A stretch of DNA of 64,000 bases from positions 806,001 through 870,000 of the forward strand of contig JAMWFC010000033.1 in the NCBI GenBank assembly GCA_027475525.1. Reading direction: 5' to 3'. Positions 18,387 through 29,924 of this stretch are shown one piece after another. The notes under the pieces are model-generated. The model saw nothing but the letters and a program-made list of their open reading frames with translations. It was not told where the DNA came from and did no database searches. The position numbers were made by a program, and so were the translations under genes. The DNA is from Macrolepiota albuminosa (Eukaryota > Basidiomycota > Agaricomycetes > Agaricales > Agaricaceae). Position 1 is the stretch's first letter, and the number at the start of each line of letters is the position of its first letter.

Positions 18387-21211
18387 ATGTCCACTTCTTT
18401 CGACGCCTCTGCTCTCCGCAATTTCCTGGCTAAGGCCTCCTATTTATTTGATCGCGCTAAGTCTGTCGGTCCCGCCGATGCGCCACAAACCGTCCCTGGT
18501 ATTATGCAACTCTATCGGCGCTGGCTCGTGGTCCGCGGCTCCGACAGTTCCTGGGAGCGGGGTGACGAGGTTCGCGAGTGGTGCGTGGCCCGGTACCGTG
18601 AGTTTGAGGGTGCCGATTGGTTGCGCCCTTTCGCGGACCTTTTCGTAAGTTTTCTAAGTTTGATTTTGGCGTTGTGGCGCTAAGGTTCAGCGCCCATACT
18701 AGGCTCCTTCCTTATCTGACGAGATCGACGCGTTGTTTGATTTTGGCGTTGTGGCGCTAAGGTTCAGCGCCCATACTAGGCTCCTTCCTTATCTGACGAG
18801 ATCGACGCGTTGTGCTAGCACCGAGGTCAGCGAAGTAAGTCCTTCCTTCTCCTCCCCCCTTTTTCCACTGTTAATCCTTGAGTAGTCGGTTGCCACGTCT
18901 CCCACCGTCGCCAGTCTTCCTACTGCCCCCTCCCTTTTTCCACTGTTAATCCTTGAGTAGTCGGTTGCTACGTCTCCCACCGTCGCCAGTCTTCCTACTG
19001 CCCCCTCGGCCTCTACTGTCCCTTCTGTTCCTACCGCCCCTCCTTCTTCGACTTCTGTTCTGCCTCCTTCCGTTCTTGGCAGCCCTTTTCGTGGCGCTAC
19101 TTCTTCCACTCGCCCTGCCCCAAGCGCTGCTTCTCCCGTCCGTACTGCCCCTCCCCATTCGGCCATCAAACGTATTGCCGTTTCTCGTAGCGAGCCACGA
19201 CCCGGCCCGACGCGCCCAACTTCTCACGGTCCTCCGCGTAATTTCGCCATTGTTATTGAACGCGCGCCTCCTGCTCGTGCTAGTTCTCCTCCCAAACGTA
19301 CCGTGCGTTCTTTTCCTATCTTCCTTACTCCATTTTTCTGACTTCTCCCCCTTGTGCTAGTTCTCCTCCCAAACGTACCGTGCGTTCTTTTCCTATCTTC
19401 CTTACTCCATTTTTCTGACTTCTCCCCCTTCAGATCAATCTCCCTGCTCGTGTTCCCCCTTTGTATGTCGTAAGTGCTTTGCTTGTTGTCGCTTGACTTT
19501 AGCGCCTAAATGTTAATGTCGATAGGCGCCTAACCAGACCATGTTCACCGACGCGGAGCTTCGCGACCTTTTGCGCCTTCGCCGTGATACTACCGTCATT
19601 GATACCGGCGTTCCGGCTGGTGTCCAAGTACTGGGCGGCAAGAAGAAGGTTACCGTTGCGCCCTTGGAGCGTCGCGCGTTTAGGGCAAAGATTGGCGCGG
19701 TAAGCACTGTTTTGCCCCTTTGGAGGTTCATGCCGTCGCTGACTTCTTTCTTAGTGTGACAAGTGTTGGTCTGAGAACGACCCTGAGGGCTGCTGGTTTC
19801 CTACCGCGTCTCTGCCTTGCTATCGGTGCGATGCGTTGAAACGAGGCTGCGCCTTCAACGGGATTCGTACTCGTGAACGTGGTAGGGACGCCATTATGCA
19901 AAGGAACTATGAGCGCGCAGTGTTGGTTCGTAACGCCCGGGACTTCGTGCTGCAGCAACGTGATTTGGCGGCTACTCACCAACCCACGGTAATCAGCGCA
20001 GCCAGCCTGGCGCTGCCGACTACCCAGGATGGTACTACCGTGGCGGCACCTTTTGCTCGCTCTCCTCGTCGTCCCGTCCTTTCGAAGCGTAAGCCTGTTG
20101 TCGCGTCTCCTGGCAAGAGCCCTGGTAAGCGCCGCGAGCTAGCGCCTGCTACGCCTGTGGTTTTGTCTTCGACCGAGTCTTCTACGGATGAGGGGGAAGG
20201 CACTGAGAGGGATGCCGAGGGAGAGGATGATGATGAAGCTGAGCCCGTTGTTGATGCCGATGCGCTGTTGGCGGTACGCGCTCTCCTGCTTCGCCTTACT
20301 CCCCCTATCGCCGCTAACCCTCGTCAGAGTGACCCCAGTGGTAACCAGTACGCATTTCCCTAACTTCTCTTCTCTCCGCGTGCTAACTTCTTGACTGATA
20401 GGTCCCCCACTCCAGTGGTAACCAGTACGCATTTCCCTAACTTCTCTTCTCTCCGCGTGCTAACTTCTTGACTGATAGGTCCCCCACTCTGGTTCCCGTC
20501 GTCGTGGCTATCCCTGCTGCCGAAGATGTCGTTATGTCTGACGCTGGCGCTACCCCGCCCCCGAGTCGGTTGCGGCTAGCGACACTCCGGTTGCTCTCCC
20601 TATCACTCCGTCCCTTACTCCTCCCCACAGCTCCTCTTCTTTTCCTAGTAGTCGCGAGACTTCTGCGGCGCCGGAATCCGAAGGAACCCTGGTGCCGGAA
20701 GGTGAGCGTCGTCGCCGCTGGAGATACTTGCCTCCCTACGGCATCCATCTTTCTTCCGCCAGAGCTATGTCCCCCGGCGACGAGCGCCATGAGTGGACAC
20801 CCCGTGCGCCTGTAACTGTCCGGGTACGTCCGTTTTTGTTTGTTCCCCCTTTTCTCCCCTTTTCTAACCTTCCATAAGTTCGATCCCTTTTGGACTCCCC
20901 CTCCCGCTATGCGAGTTTCTGGTGACGCCTTCCCTTGGCTCGGGGACGAGTTCTCCTATCCTGTTACCCCTCTCCGCCCTTCTGCCGACCTTCGCCAGCA
21001 ACTCCGCCATATCGAGGATGCGACCGAAGCCGTTGGTCGCGAACTTGCCAACCTGCGTCCTCGCGTTTCCACCTTAGCTCGCCGCGAGCGCCTCCTTCTC
21101 GAGCTTCATGACGATATTACAGCTGCGCTTGAGTGGCAAGCGAGTAACTCGATCCAGGACGGGGACTTGCTTCCTTTGGGCGATCCCGCCCTTCCCGAGT
21201 ATGATCCGTAG
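18387..21211 (+). CDS. E2 antisense cargo gene 1: double Cys-cluster protein
   Basis: Multi-exon gene on the strand opposite to E2 pol. Exon 1 (from 18387) encodes an Ala/Leu-rich helical domain and ends at a GTAAGT near 18645. Later exons encode a Ser/Thr/Pro-rich linker (about 18970-19340), a basic segment (about 19541-19700), and two Cys clusters, CDKCWSENDPEGC and CYRCDALKRGC (about 19757-19850). A Lys/Pro region, an acidic run (about 20160-20250), a GERRRRWRYLPPYG-type basic block and a final charged coiled coil ending at 21211 follow. The paired C-x2-C-x(6-8)-C clusters parallel the E1 cargo gene. Four 77-bp duplications (18659, 19277, 20335 and, after the stop, 21214) and one 75-bp imperfect repeat complicate exon calling. 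The Cys pairs suggest zinc or DNA binding; the actual role is unknown. Confidence 0.6.
18659..18812. repeat. 77-bp perfect tandem duplication, intron of cargo gene 1
   Basis: Copies at 18659-18735 and 18736-18812. Confidence 0.93.
18858..19009. repeat. imperfect 75-bp tandem repeat
   Basis: Unlike the exact 77-bp repeats, these copies are offset by 75 bp and differ by at least one base (GTTGCCACG versus GTTGCTACG). The period is a multiple of three and spans an intron end plus exon start, so this one looks like a genuine duplication. Confidence 0.8.
19277..19430. repeat. 77-bp perfect tandem duplication in cargo gene 1
   Basis: Copies at 19277-19353 and 19354-19430. Confidence 0.93.
20335..20488. 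repeat. 77-bp perfect tandem duplication in cargo gene 1
   Basis: Copies at 20335-20411 and 20412-20488. Each contains an intron-like stretch ending TTGACTGATAG. Confidence 0.93.
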
Positions 21212-21213
21212 TT

Positions 21214-21367
21214 GCCGACCCTTAGCGCTTTTAAACTTTTATGGACTTAGTCTTTTTGATACGAACTTTGTAGTATGTGATCCTATAAACGCCGACCCTT
21301 AGCGCTTTTAAACTTTTATGGACTTAGTCTTTTTGATACGAACTTTGTAGTATGTGATCCTATAAAC
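21214..21367. repeat. 77-bp perfect tandem duplication after cargo gene 1 stop
   Basis: Copies at 21214-21290 and 21291-21367, in the presumed 3' untranslated region. Confidence 0.93.
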
Positions 21368-21763
21368 GCTTCCCTTGGCTTCAAATCGTCAGTTTGTAAG
21401 TAATCAAAAGAAAATAAGTAAAAGGGGAAACGCTCAGTAGATCATCATGGCGCAAAAACCCCTGTTGCCGGCGCGGCCCAATAGCCATTACCGCGCCAGC
21501 CTAAGTAGAAAATAGGAACTGTCTGGAAATAAATAAGCGGATCCATGTAAGAAGTAACGCGTATAAAGAAATAGAAAACCAGTGATCGCTTTGTGGCTAT
21601 TCGGTGATGGTGAGCATAAGCGCTAGGTCTAGAATGGCGATTTCCTTTCTGCGCGGTCCAACCATGAGTCAAGCGCCTCTCATTGGCTAGTATCTTCGTC
21701 AGGGTCCTCGTTCTTTGTGAAACGTCCTCCCACGCTGTCGCCGTTCTAACTCTAGCCGTGTCC

Positions 21764-21770
21764 TATAAAT
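21764..21770 (+). promoter_or_regulatory. TATA box of E2 cargo gene 2
   Basis: TATAAAT lies about 37 bp before the ATG at 21807, suggesting a transcription unit separate from cargo gene 1. Confidence 0.55.
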
Positions 21771-21806
21771 TGCATATGCATCAACTGGATCTCATCAGTC
21801 TTCGCG

Positions 21807-23435
21807 ATGACCAGCCCGACCGGCCTGGTGTGGACTCCCCGCTGTGATCGTGCTCACGTCATGATGGACCCTCCCACTTTCCTAGAGCGTGTCACCTCTT
21901 TCCTTCACCACTATCCTGCTGGCAGCGTGCCAGAACTGGACGATGGCGTCCTCGAATTAAGTCGTCGCTGCCAGTTGCTGCGTGCGGCCTGTGAGATCTG
22001 GTCGGATAGCAAACCTCTGATGCAGTTTGGTATGGAGAAGGCCTGGAGTCGCATTTTTCAGGTGCGCTCCTGCCTTTTTCGCCCTCTTCTTTGCTGACAG
22101 TCGCTAATTAAAGCAAATTCCTCCCACCTCCACGCGAGAGCGTCTTGAGCTGCTGCTGGAAGAAAGCCACTATCTGGTCCGTCTGTCCTTACCCCGTTAC
22201 TCCTTTCTTTTCCTGTCTAACCGCGCCTTCTTCACCAGTCTCCTCGTTCTTCTACCGGTGGTCGCCTCTTTCGTGGCCCCTCTGACGGAGGGACGCGTCT
22301 CCTCCTGTTGCCCGCTCCTTGATTTGCTTCCGCCTCCCGTGTCGTTTATGTAAGGTGATCTTCCCTTCTCCGTAGCGCCACAGAACTGACAGATTTTAGA
22401 TTCTTGATTTCCAATGTCGTCGTATATTAAATGCATCGTTGTTGTCGCCCCCCCCCCCTCGTGATTGTTTCGCCCATGTAAAAGTTCCTAAGTCGCTGCG
22501 ACCCTGCAAGTAGCTAGAGATATTTTATGGGCTCTGCCGCCCTTAAGTTTGTTAGTATTTCATCATGCCAGCCTGCGACCCTGCAAGTAGCTAGAGATAT
22601 TTTATGGGCTCTGCCGCCCTTAAGTTTGTTAGTATTTCATCATGCCAGCCCCTCCATACTTCTCCCAGATCCGGAACTTCCTCACCGCCCCGCGATCTTG
22701 GATCGTATTGAACACTTCCTGGCTATTATGCCTACGGGGGGTTTCCCTCATGAAAACGGAAATACCATGACCCTGGTGCGCCGATATCGCATCCTGTTGG
22801 ACGCCTCCACCGAATGGATGATAGACCAGGATGAGTCTCTGGTCACGGTTCGCCTCCTGTTAGCGCGTATCTTGTTTGTTGCTCATGTGTTCGCAGTCGA
22901 CTATTACGCCTAGCGCAGCAAGTTTGGCGAGCCTTCTTCGGGAGACTGGCAGTTTGGTTAGTCAATAGCTCTTTCCTTCTGACCTTGGGTTGCTAATTCC
23001 ATGCCGTTGCCAAGAGCCTTTCATGGCTTCCCCTTCCGCTCCTGGTTGAGTCCCGTGCCCGTAGGGCAGTCCTCGACCGCGTGGTCTTTCCTTTCCCGCC
23101 CTCGCTTCAGCCCTCCTACGAGGAGTGGGACGTGCCCGTAGGGCAGTCCTCGACCGCGTGGTCTTTCCTTTCCCGCCCTCGCTTCAGCCCTCCTACGAGG
23201 AGTGGGACCTTTCCCCGAACTCGCTGCCCCTCCTCCAGGCGCTCCTCCTGCGCCAACTCCTAGCGCTCCAGTACCTTCATCCTGCATTCCTCCCGCCGTA
23301 CCTCGCAACGCGCCGCCTTCGAGCATTCCGGTGCCTACACCAGGCGCCCCTCTTCCTCCTTCAGGCGGTCCTCCCTCCTTTAGGCGGCCCAGGGAGCGAG
23401 TCCGAGGTTCTCGTCGCCGGTCTTCTTCAGCGTAG
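21807..23435 (+). CDS. E2 antisense cargo gene 2 (unrecognised, spliced)
   Basis: The first exon runs from ATG 21807 to a GTGCGC donor near 22060 and encodes a helical domain with FLERVTSFLHHYPAG. A later exon (about 22665-22870) encodes a related unit with LDRIEHFLAIMPTGG, a similar RR..LL spacing and a matching W near the end, so the domain seems to be present twice. Beyond 23200 a Pro/Ala-rich low-complexity tail ends in a basic RRPRERVRGSRRR segment at 23435. 77-bp duplications at 22498 and 23054 disturb the reading. I do not recognise the family. The region 22100-22480 has no clear exon on the plus strand. It could be two short genes rather than one. Confidence 0.45.
22498..22651. repeat. 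77-bp perfect tandem duplication in cargo gene 2
   Basis: Copies at 22498-22574 and 22575-22651. Confidence 0.93.
23054..23207. repeat. 77-bp perfect tandem duplication in cargo gene 2
   Basis: Copies at 23054-23130 and 23131-23207. Confidence 0.93.
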
Positions 23436-23582
23436 CTCGTAACGTAGTAGCCGTAGTTGATTTTGTGTCCTCGCCTGTACCATAGCTATTTATGCCATCC
23501 AATATGCCTTCCGAAAGGGAAACATGACCTAAGTTTACTTAACGGGGGCGCTAACACCTAGCGCCTCGTCCTTCGCCTTCAT

Positions 23583-26500
23583 TTACTGTTCTTCGTCGTC
23601 GTCAACAGGGGTCTCGTCATCATCCACTAACTCCGTTTCTTCCAGTTCTCGTAGTTTAGCCGTGTCAATGTCCAGCGCTGACGAAGGTAAGGGAATGTGT
23701 TCCCGCGCTAAGTAGGGGATGAGTCGAAACGCCGCTACTGGTCGATGCAAAACTGAGCCGTCCAACTCGCAGAGTACATAGGCGCCTCCCCTATTGCGGG
23801 AAACCACTATTAGGGGTCCCAGATACCGAGGTCGCATCTTTTTGTTATGGGTAACTTCGATCTTTGAGTTGCGCATTAGTACGAGGGCGCCAGAGGTGAA
23901 GTTGTAGTCTCTAATCGTGGCGCTGTGCTCGCTTTCAAATCGTAGCGCAGCTTGTCGTCTAGTTTGAAATACTACTTCGTGTAAGCGCTCGAGATCCTCC
24001 ATGCGTCGCTGTAAGTCTATAGCGCGCCTAGCAATCATGTCGGTGGAAGATAGTATCGAATTCGGGGGTGGCTGTAAGTAAGTAGCTTCCACTATGTCGG
24101 CCGGGAGGAGTGGATGGGTGCCTGTCGCCGCGTAGTAGGGTGAACAACCCATCCTTTTTCGTACGGTAACCCTCTCTGACCAGAAGACCGAATAAGTCGC
24201 TTCGCTCCAGCGACTTTCGTCACCATCGACCGCCTTAAATAGCGCCTGTCGAACGTCGAAATGAGGCCTTTCTACGATTCCGTTGGCGCGCTTGTTGTAA
24301 CCAGAAACCCGTATGTGTTGAATGTTGTACTTCTTAAATGAGGCCTTTCTACGATTCCGTTGGCGCGCTTGTTGTAACCAGAAACCCGTATGTGTTGAAT
24401 GTTGTACTTCTTGCTAGATAAGTGAGCGCCTTAACTATTGGCGCTCCATTGTCTGTGACGATCTCGTGAAGGGCTCCCCATCTGCAGATAACGTCCTCAA
24501 AGAGCCACTTAGCTATAGCGTCTGTATTTTCTCGTTGGAGCATACGGAACTCCGGCCAATGTACCAAGGAACACCTTCCTTGAATGATATACTTGTAGCG
24601 CCCTGACTTGGGCATGTGCATGGTGTCGATATATATTTTTCCAAATAGCGGCGCTGGAGTCGCTACTGTTGGGGGAATAAGAACCTGACGTGTCTGCTGG
24701 ATTTGACAGAGATGACAAGTGCGAATATACCACGCAATATCGGCGCTAACTTGAGGCCACCAGAAGCGCTCCAAAAGGTTCGCTCTTGTTGCGTAGAGTC
24801 CACGGTGTCCCAAGTCATCGTGCATAGCGCGTAGAATTCTAATTCGATTGTCCGGTTTAATTACTAGCTTGTGGGCGCCATCTCTATTTCGTCGCCAAAG
24901 TCGGTTTTCCACTATAAAGAAGGTCGTCGCGTATCGAATGAAGGTGGCGTATTCCGTATCCGTAAGGTCTGATGGTCGTCGCAAATCCTGTAGCCACTTC
25001 CTAACCTGGCCAACTCGCTGATCTTCTGACTTAGCTTTGGCGCTTCGAGGTACCGCCGAATATGGTAAGTTATGACTGTCTTCCCGCAAGGGTCTTGGTT
25101 CCTCAACTATCTTTAGATCGTTAGATGGCTTAGCGACGTTATAGATACTGGCCGTGTAAAAAGTTGATGACGCCTGATATGGTCGGGGCTGGTACGGAAC
25201 AATAGGGTGAAGCCAATTTGAAACTGGTTGGTCTTCGCGAAGCGCCGGAATAGGCAGCTGAATGATGTGCATGAAACCATGCAATCGATCGATCCAATCG
25301 TCAAATACATCGTTGTCGCTATCGTCTAGCGCTTCATCTTCCGGTTGTCTGGGTCGCCTAGATAATCCGTCCGGCCCGTGGAATGCACTTCTGACGTGTA
25401 CTAACTCGAAGTGAAACATTAATATCGCTACTACCCAGCGGTTCATACTGGCCGACGGTTGAATATCAGGGTTCTGAAGCATTCCTTTGATGTATCGTGC
25501 GTCGACCTCGACAATGAGATTTCGTACCCCAATGAGGTACATGCGCAGCGCCTGAAACGATCGAAACAAGCCATATAACTCTAGCTTGGGCTGACTGTAG
25601 CGCGATTCTCGGTCGTTAAGGGTAATCGATCCGAAACGATTGTAGCGCCTGATTTTCCGGTTCGCGCTATCACACTGGCATAAGAAGAAGCCAACGGCGA
25701 TATATGATGTGTCAACAGCAAGTATAACGGGATCGGCGGTAGTATAGTCAATGGGTACCAATGGTTTCGCTTCCTGTAGCGCCTTTACTAAGTCCTTCTG
25801 GGCATTGATTTGATCGGGTCCGAATTCGAAGGGGACCCCTGAACGGGTTAGGCGATTAAGGGCGTTTGCGCGATGAGAAAAATGGTGTATGAACATGCGC
25901 AGCACCCCTACAGTGCCCAAAAGGGTTAGGCGATTAAGGCGTTTGCGCATGAGAAAAATGGTGTATGAACATGCGCAGCACCCCTACAGTGCCCAAAACG
26001 CGCGAACTTCCGAGAGGTTATGACAGACCCCCCATTTCTCCAACAGCGCTAATCGGCTCTTTTCTGGAATCCTGCCTTCTGGCGTGCAAACGTGCCCCAA
26101 AATTTTAAACTGCGGTGCGCAAAGAACGAGCTTGTGCCCTGAAAACGTCCCGCCACAATACTTCATGCGCTGAAGTACTCGGTTAACCAGTTGAAAGAAT
26201 TCCCATAGCGCCATGCGAATATTAGGATTTTCCGGGTGAACTTCGGGCTTGCCATCCACCAATCGCCAATCCTTCGGGCCTTTAACTCCTACGTCGTCTA
26301 TGAAACTGAGCACATGGTGGGGTATTTCGGGCTGTAGGATAAACGTAATATCGTCGTGAAATATCGGTACCGAGTTTGTCCATCCCATAGGAAGTGTGAC
26401 TAGTCGTAGCGCCCCAAACGGTGTTTGAAATGTCGTCAAGTCGCGAGAGGAAGGATGGATTAAGCGCTCGTCGTAGCCTACGTACAAATCCAGGGTAGCG

Positions 26501-28990
26501 CCACATATTCGTCCCGCGAAAGATTCAGCGACGTGATCGGGAAATGGCGGTACCCCTGAATGACGAATGGTGACTTTGTTTAGCGGTTCTAGGCTGTGAA
26601 CTATACGTAGCTTCCCGTTTTTCTTTAGTACGCAGAACCACCTCGAGCGGTAGGCCGAATTAGAAGGCTCGTATACACCTGCCGCTATCTTGGAGCGAAT
26701 AATTTGGCAGACTTCGGCTTCGATGCCCGGGGGTATGGGTCGGTTATGCTCAGTCCAGGGTACGTGCGGTATGGTTGGGATGACCACTGGTGGAAAGAAG
26801 TCAGTTCTAAGTTTACCGCGTTCTGAGTCCTCCCATGCAAAAGCCTCATTCTGTTTTTGCATGATGTCGACTAGTACGTTCATCTCCTCCGTCGAGAGGA
26901 AGCCGGTATCGTGGGCGCTAAGAAATAGCGCCTTTCGTTCTTCTGTAAATCGTCCTGTTGGTTCAAAGGGTGGTGGATTCGGATCGAGTTTTGGCAGGGT
27001 AGCCAAAGGGTCGCCTATTATTTTTCTTTCGATGCGAAATTCCTCGGGTACGGCGCTCGCTACCGGCTTTGTTTTAAGCGCTACGGGTTTATATTTCTTC
27101 TTGACCTGAACCCCTTTGCGCTTAGGGGTACTATTGTTAGCAAACGTATTATAAATAGAGTCATGGTTTCTAGCGAAACCTGATATCAAGGGTTCTTTAG
27201 AGTCGGGAGTAGAAACGAAATAAGTGTCTGTTGAAAGGTTTTCAGTAATATCTGACGCAGTGAGGTATAAGTAGGATAACGCGTCACTAGTAAGCGACGA
27301 AGAAGAATTCAAGATTTCATGGGCTAAAGGGGTATAGGATATAAAGTTTACTTGCCCAGTCCAATGGTTATAGTCCAAGATAAGCGCTTCATCTCCATGA
27401 TCCTCATCACTCATCTCCTCGATGGCGCCGGAAAACACTCGCAAGGGTCGTCGCTAACATAAGGTCGCTTTCTCGGTCCCGGTTTCTGGAATTTCCCCCG
27501 TGGAAATGTTGGTACCGTTCTTCTGACGCCCGAGTTAGGGTCGCTAATAGTTAGCGTCGTTTTGTCTTCAGACATTGTCTTGACGACTGATCGGGCTAAG
27601 ACGTCGAAGGGCCTCCCTAATAATAAGTCGTACGCAGGCGATCTAAGAATGTGTATTTGAAGGTAAAACGTAAGATCGCCAACAGCGCATGGCACGTTAC
27701 GAGCCATTCCCAAGGATCGATCAATAGTGCCGTTAGCGCTTTGCATATTAAGAATGATGGTCGGGTCGTAAATGATGCCAAGCTCGTTAGCGACGTCGGC
27801 AGCCATTGAAATAATCTGTGATCCGCTGTCCACTATAGATTCTATCTCGCTTTTTCCATCAACTGTCAACATAATCGAGCGAATCGCGTGAGAATCTTGG
27901 GCCACAGTGAGGACGGCGGGATCGTCGCTAGATCTTAGCGACTTAAGGTAAGTTTTGACCGGGTCAATGGACGTAGCTTCTTTGGGTGGCGCGGCCTCTT
28001 CTTTGATTTCCGACGCGACCGTCTCGGTTATGTACGCGAATCCATGGACGTAGCTTCTTTGGGTGGCGCGGCCTCTTCTTTGATTTCCGACGCGACCGTC
28101 TCGGTTATGTACGCGAATCCGGTAGCGCGTCGTCGCATTCGTCCACCGCCGTTACATTGTTAGCTACGTTCCGTCGAGGGGTTACCGCTGTACGCATCTG
28201 ATTCCTGACATCTGGCGCCACACTGCATAGCTCCCCTACCGACATCGTGACTTGACTCTTCATAATACGATCGAATACTTGCTTAGATTTTTCTATGTCG
28301 TAGATTGGTGCCGTTGGTCGGTAGCCTCCTGCTGGCTTGTCTGGCGCTCCAAAGTTTCGATTGATAGGCGGAGCGTAGTTACCGGCAAGTCCTGAATACG
28401 GGTGTAGTGGCGGTTCCGTGCTAGCTGGTGCTTTGGCCGTATCAGGTGTGTCGTCGTTGATACTGGAATTCGAAGGCTTTGCAGGTGCTGGATCGGTCGT
28501 AGCGCCTGAAGGTCTATAGTCTTTCAACGGTTGCTTGCTCTTTTTAATCTCGACACCATCGAAAACCTGATTGTCGTAGCGCCTGAAGGTCTATAGTCTT
28601 TCAACGGTTGCTTGCTCTTTTTAATCTCGACACCATCGAAAACCTGATTTTTAGCGACTTTAGCTCCCTTTCCAACGTCTCGATCCTCTCCTCCCGTGAC
28701 AACGTCGGTCGCTCGCTAACAGCGTTAAGCTGGAGTACTTCATGGATTAGCGCCTGTTGTGGAGTTGTTTCTGCCTCCGCTGCGGCCGTACTATTGAGAT
28801 TGCCCGTCGCTAAGTTCCCAGGGTTACGTCGGTGCCATTCATCAATTCGCCCCTGGAAGCGGCCGTACTATTGAGATTGCCCGTCGCTAAGTTCCCAGGG
28901 TTACGTCGGTGCCATTCATCAATTCGCCCCTGGAAGTTCGGTGCTCAGGATATAGAGGGATGTTAGCGCCGGAGGGTAGGACTATTTTCC
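23583..28990 (-). CDS. E2 pol: protease, RT, RNase H, integrase
   Basis: Read right to left: a linker, a retropepsin-like domain with IVDSGSQ (about 27830) and LLLGRPFD, RT with a FIDDVG catalytic motif (about 26300; most Gypsy RTs have YLDD), RNase H with AVDTSYIA and a conserved PKLELYG (about 25730 and 25590), an integrase HHCC domain (DLGHRGLY..CHLCQ, about 24810-24700), a core with YIDTMH and TDNGAP, the catalytic Glu in GIVERPH (about 24290), and an Asp/Glu-rich C-terminal tail ending at 23583 with no chromodomain. The frame is broken by duplications at 24259, 25845, 27967, 28496 and 28782, so the several ORF pieces are probably one polyprotein. This is a different Gypsy lineage from E1. 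Confidence 0.88.
24259..24412. repeat. 77-bp perfect tandem duplication in E2 integrase
   Basis: Copies at 24259-24335 and 24336-24412. It separates the second catalytic Asp from the catalytic Glu by a frameshift. Confidence 0.95.
25845..25998. repeat. imperfect duplication of about 77 bp between RT and RNase H
   Basis: The first copy (25845-25922) is 78 bp and the second (25923-25998) is 76 bp; they differ by two single-base indels in G-rich runs. The mean is 77, which fits one underlying 77-bp overlap with sequencing or polishing errors. Confidence 0.85.
27967..28120. repeat. 77-bp perfect tandem duplication in E2 gag-protease linker
   Basis: Copies at 27967-28043 and 28044-28120. Confidence 0.93.
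28496..28649. repeat. 77-bp perfect tandem duplication in E2 linker
   Basis: Copies at 28496-28572 and 28573-28649; it ends the frame of the 28105-28527 ORF piece. Confidence 0.93.
28782..28935. repeat. 77-bp perfect tandem duplication after E2 gag
   Basis: Copies at 28782-28858 and 28859-28935. Confidence 0.93.
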
Positions 28991-29000
28991 CGTCGGCGCC

Positions 29001-29924
29001 TCAGCGTGCTCTTCCTTGGCGCAGGTATTGTTCGAGGATAGCGCAGCGTCCGCGAGTCATCGTATGTCCTGCCTCACCACAGAAGTGACAAGGGCCGGAT
29101 TGCATATTACCTCGTGGCGCATTAAGGCTAGTCGAGATTAACGTTTCCAATTTGCTCATAACGTTTGCGACAGCCGTGTTGACTGCGTTTTCCAGGTCCT
29201 CCTTCTTGACAAAACCTCCCTGATTGTTAGTTGCGCTAGGTGCGGGCGCCGCAACAGGTGGCGCCTTTCCTCCGTTATCAGTGCTAGAAGGTCGCTGGAA
29301 GGGGATGCCAGTATCCGTGCCTTTCAGTATCCATTTACCCGCTTCAAAGACGTCTTCTATATCGTAGGGTTCCTCAGGATGGTGGTCGGACTTAAGAATT
29401 TCTAAGCGACAAGCTATACGAGTCCAAAGTGATGTTGGAATGCCTTGTTGAAACAAGCGCCGTTCCTCGTTCCTGTAGAGTTTGCCATTCTGTACTAGCC
29501 ATCTTGCAATTCGCTGGAAGTCTCGATAATAAGTAGATAGCGTGCCTAGTGTATAAATGCCCGTTGCAAAGGTATCCTGTACCAGTTTCTGGATTTCAAG
29601 GACGGTATAGCGCGTGGATTCCTCAGCGCCAGGGTACAGTTTAATGATCGCCTTTTTCCATTCCTCGTAGGTAAACGACCTTGGCACCGCCTCTCGTGTT
29701 AATCCTTGAAACTCATCCAGTCCCGTCCAGGATTCCGCGGTATCGTAGGAAACGTATCTGGCGGCGTATTCTTTCATTTGTGTGTTGTCGGTGACTCGGC
29801 AGTCGCGTAATAAATATTCCAATTCTCGGAAATACTGTGTTAGCTCGCAAGGTTTCGTCTCGTCCCATTTTGGCGACGAGAAGTGGTTTCTTGGCGGCAT
29901 ACGCAGTGTGTTTGCCTGCTCCAT
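29001..29924 (-). CDS. E2 gag with CCHC knuckle
   Basis: The first ATG in the frame is at 29924; the open frame extends upstream to about 30240 without an ATG, so the true start is uncertain. The capsid-like region carries PRNHF, PKWDE, VTDN, RYVSY, LYPGAEESTRY, LVQDTFATG and RRLFQQGIPTS, all shared with the gag-only ORF at 14825-16855. Near the C-terminus CHFCGEAGHTMTRGRC is a CX2CX4HX6C knuckle, a slight spacing variant of the usual CX2CX4HX4C. It ends at 29001 and is followed by the protease-RT part on the same strand. Confidence 0.88.
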   Translation of the reverse strand: MEQANTLRMPPRNHFSSPKWDETKPCELTQYFRELEYLLRDCRVTDNTQMKEYAARYVSYDTAESWTGLDEFQGLTREAVPRSFTYEEWKKAIIKLYPGAEESTRYTVLEIQKLVQDTFATGIYTLGTLSTYYRDFQRIARWLVQNGKLYRNEERRLFQQGIPTSLWTRIACRLEILKSDHHPEEPYDIEDVFEAGKWILKGTDTGIPFQRPSSTDNGGKAPPVAAPAPSATNNQGGFVKKEDLENAVNTAVANVMSKLETLISTSLNAPRGNMQSGPCHFCGEAGHTMTRGRCAILEQYLRQGRAR

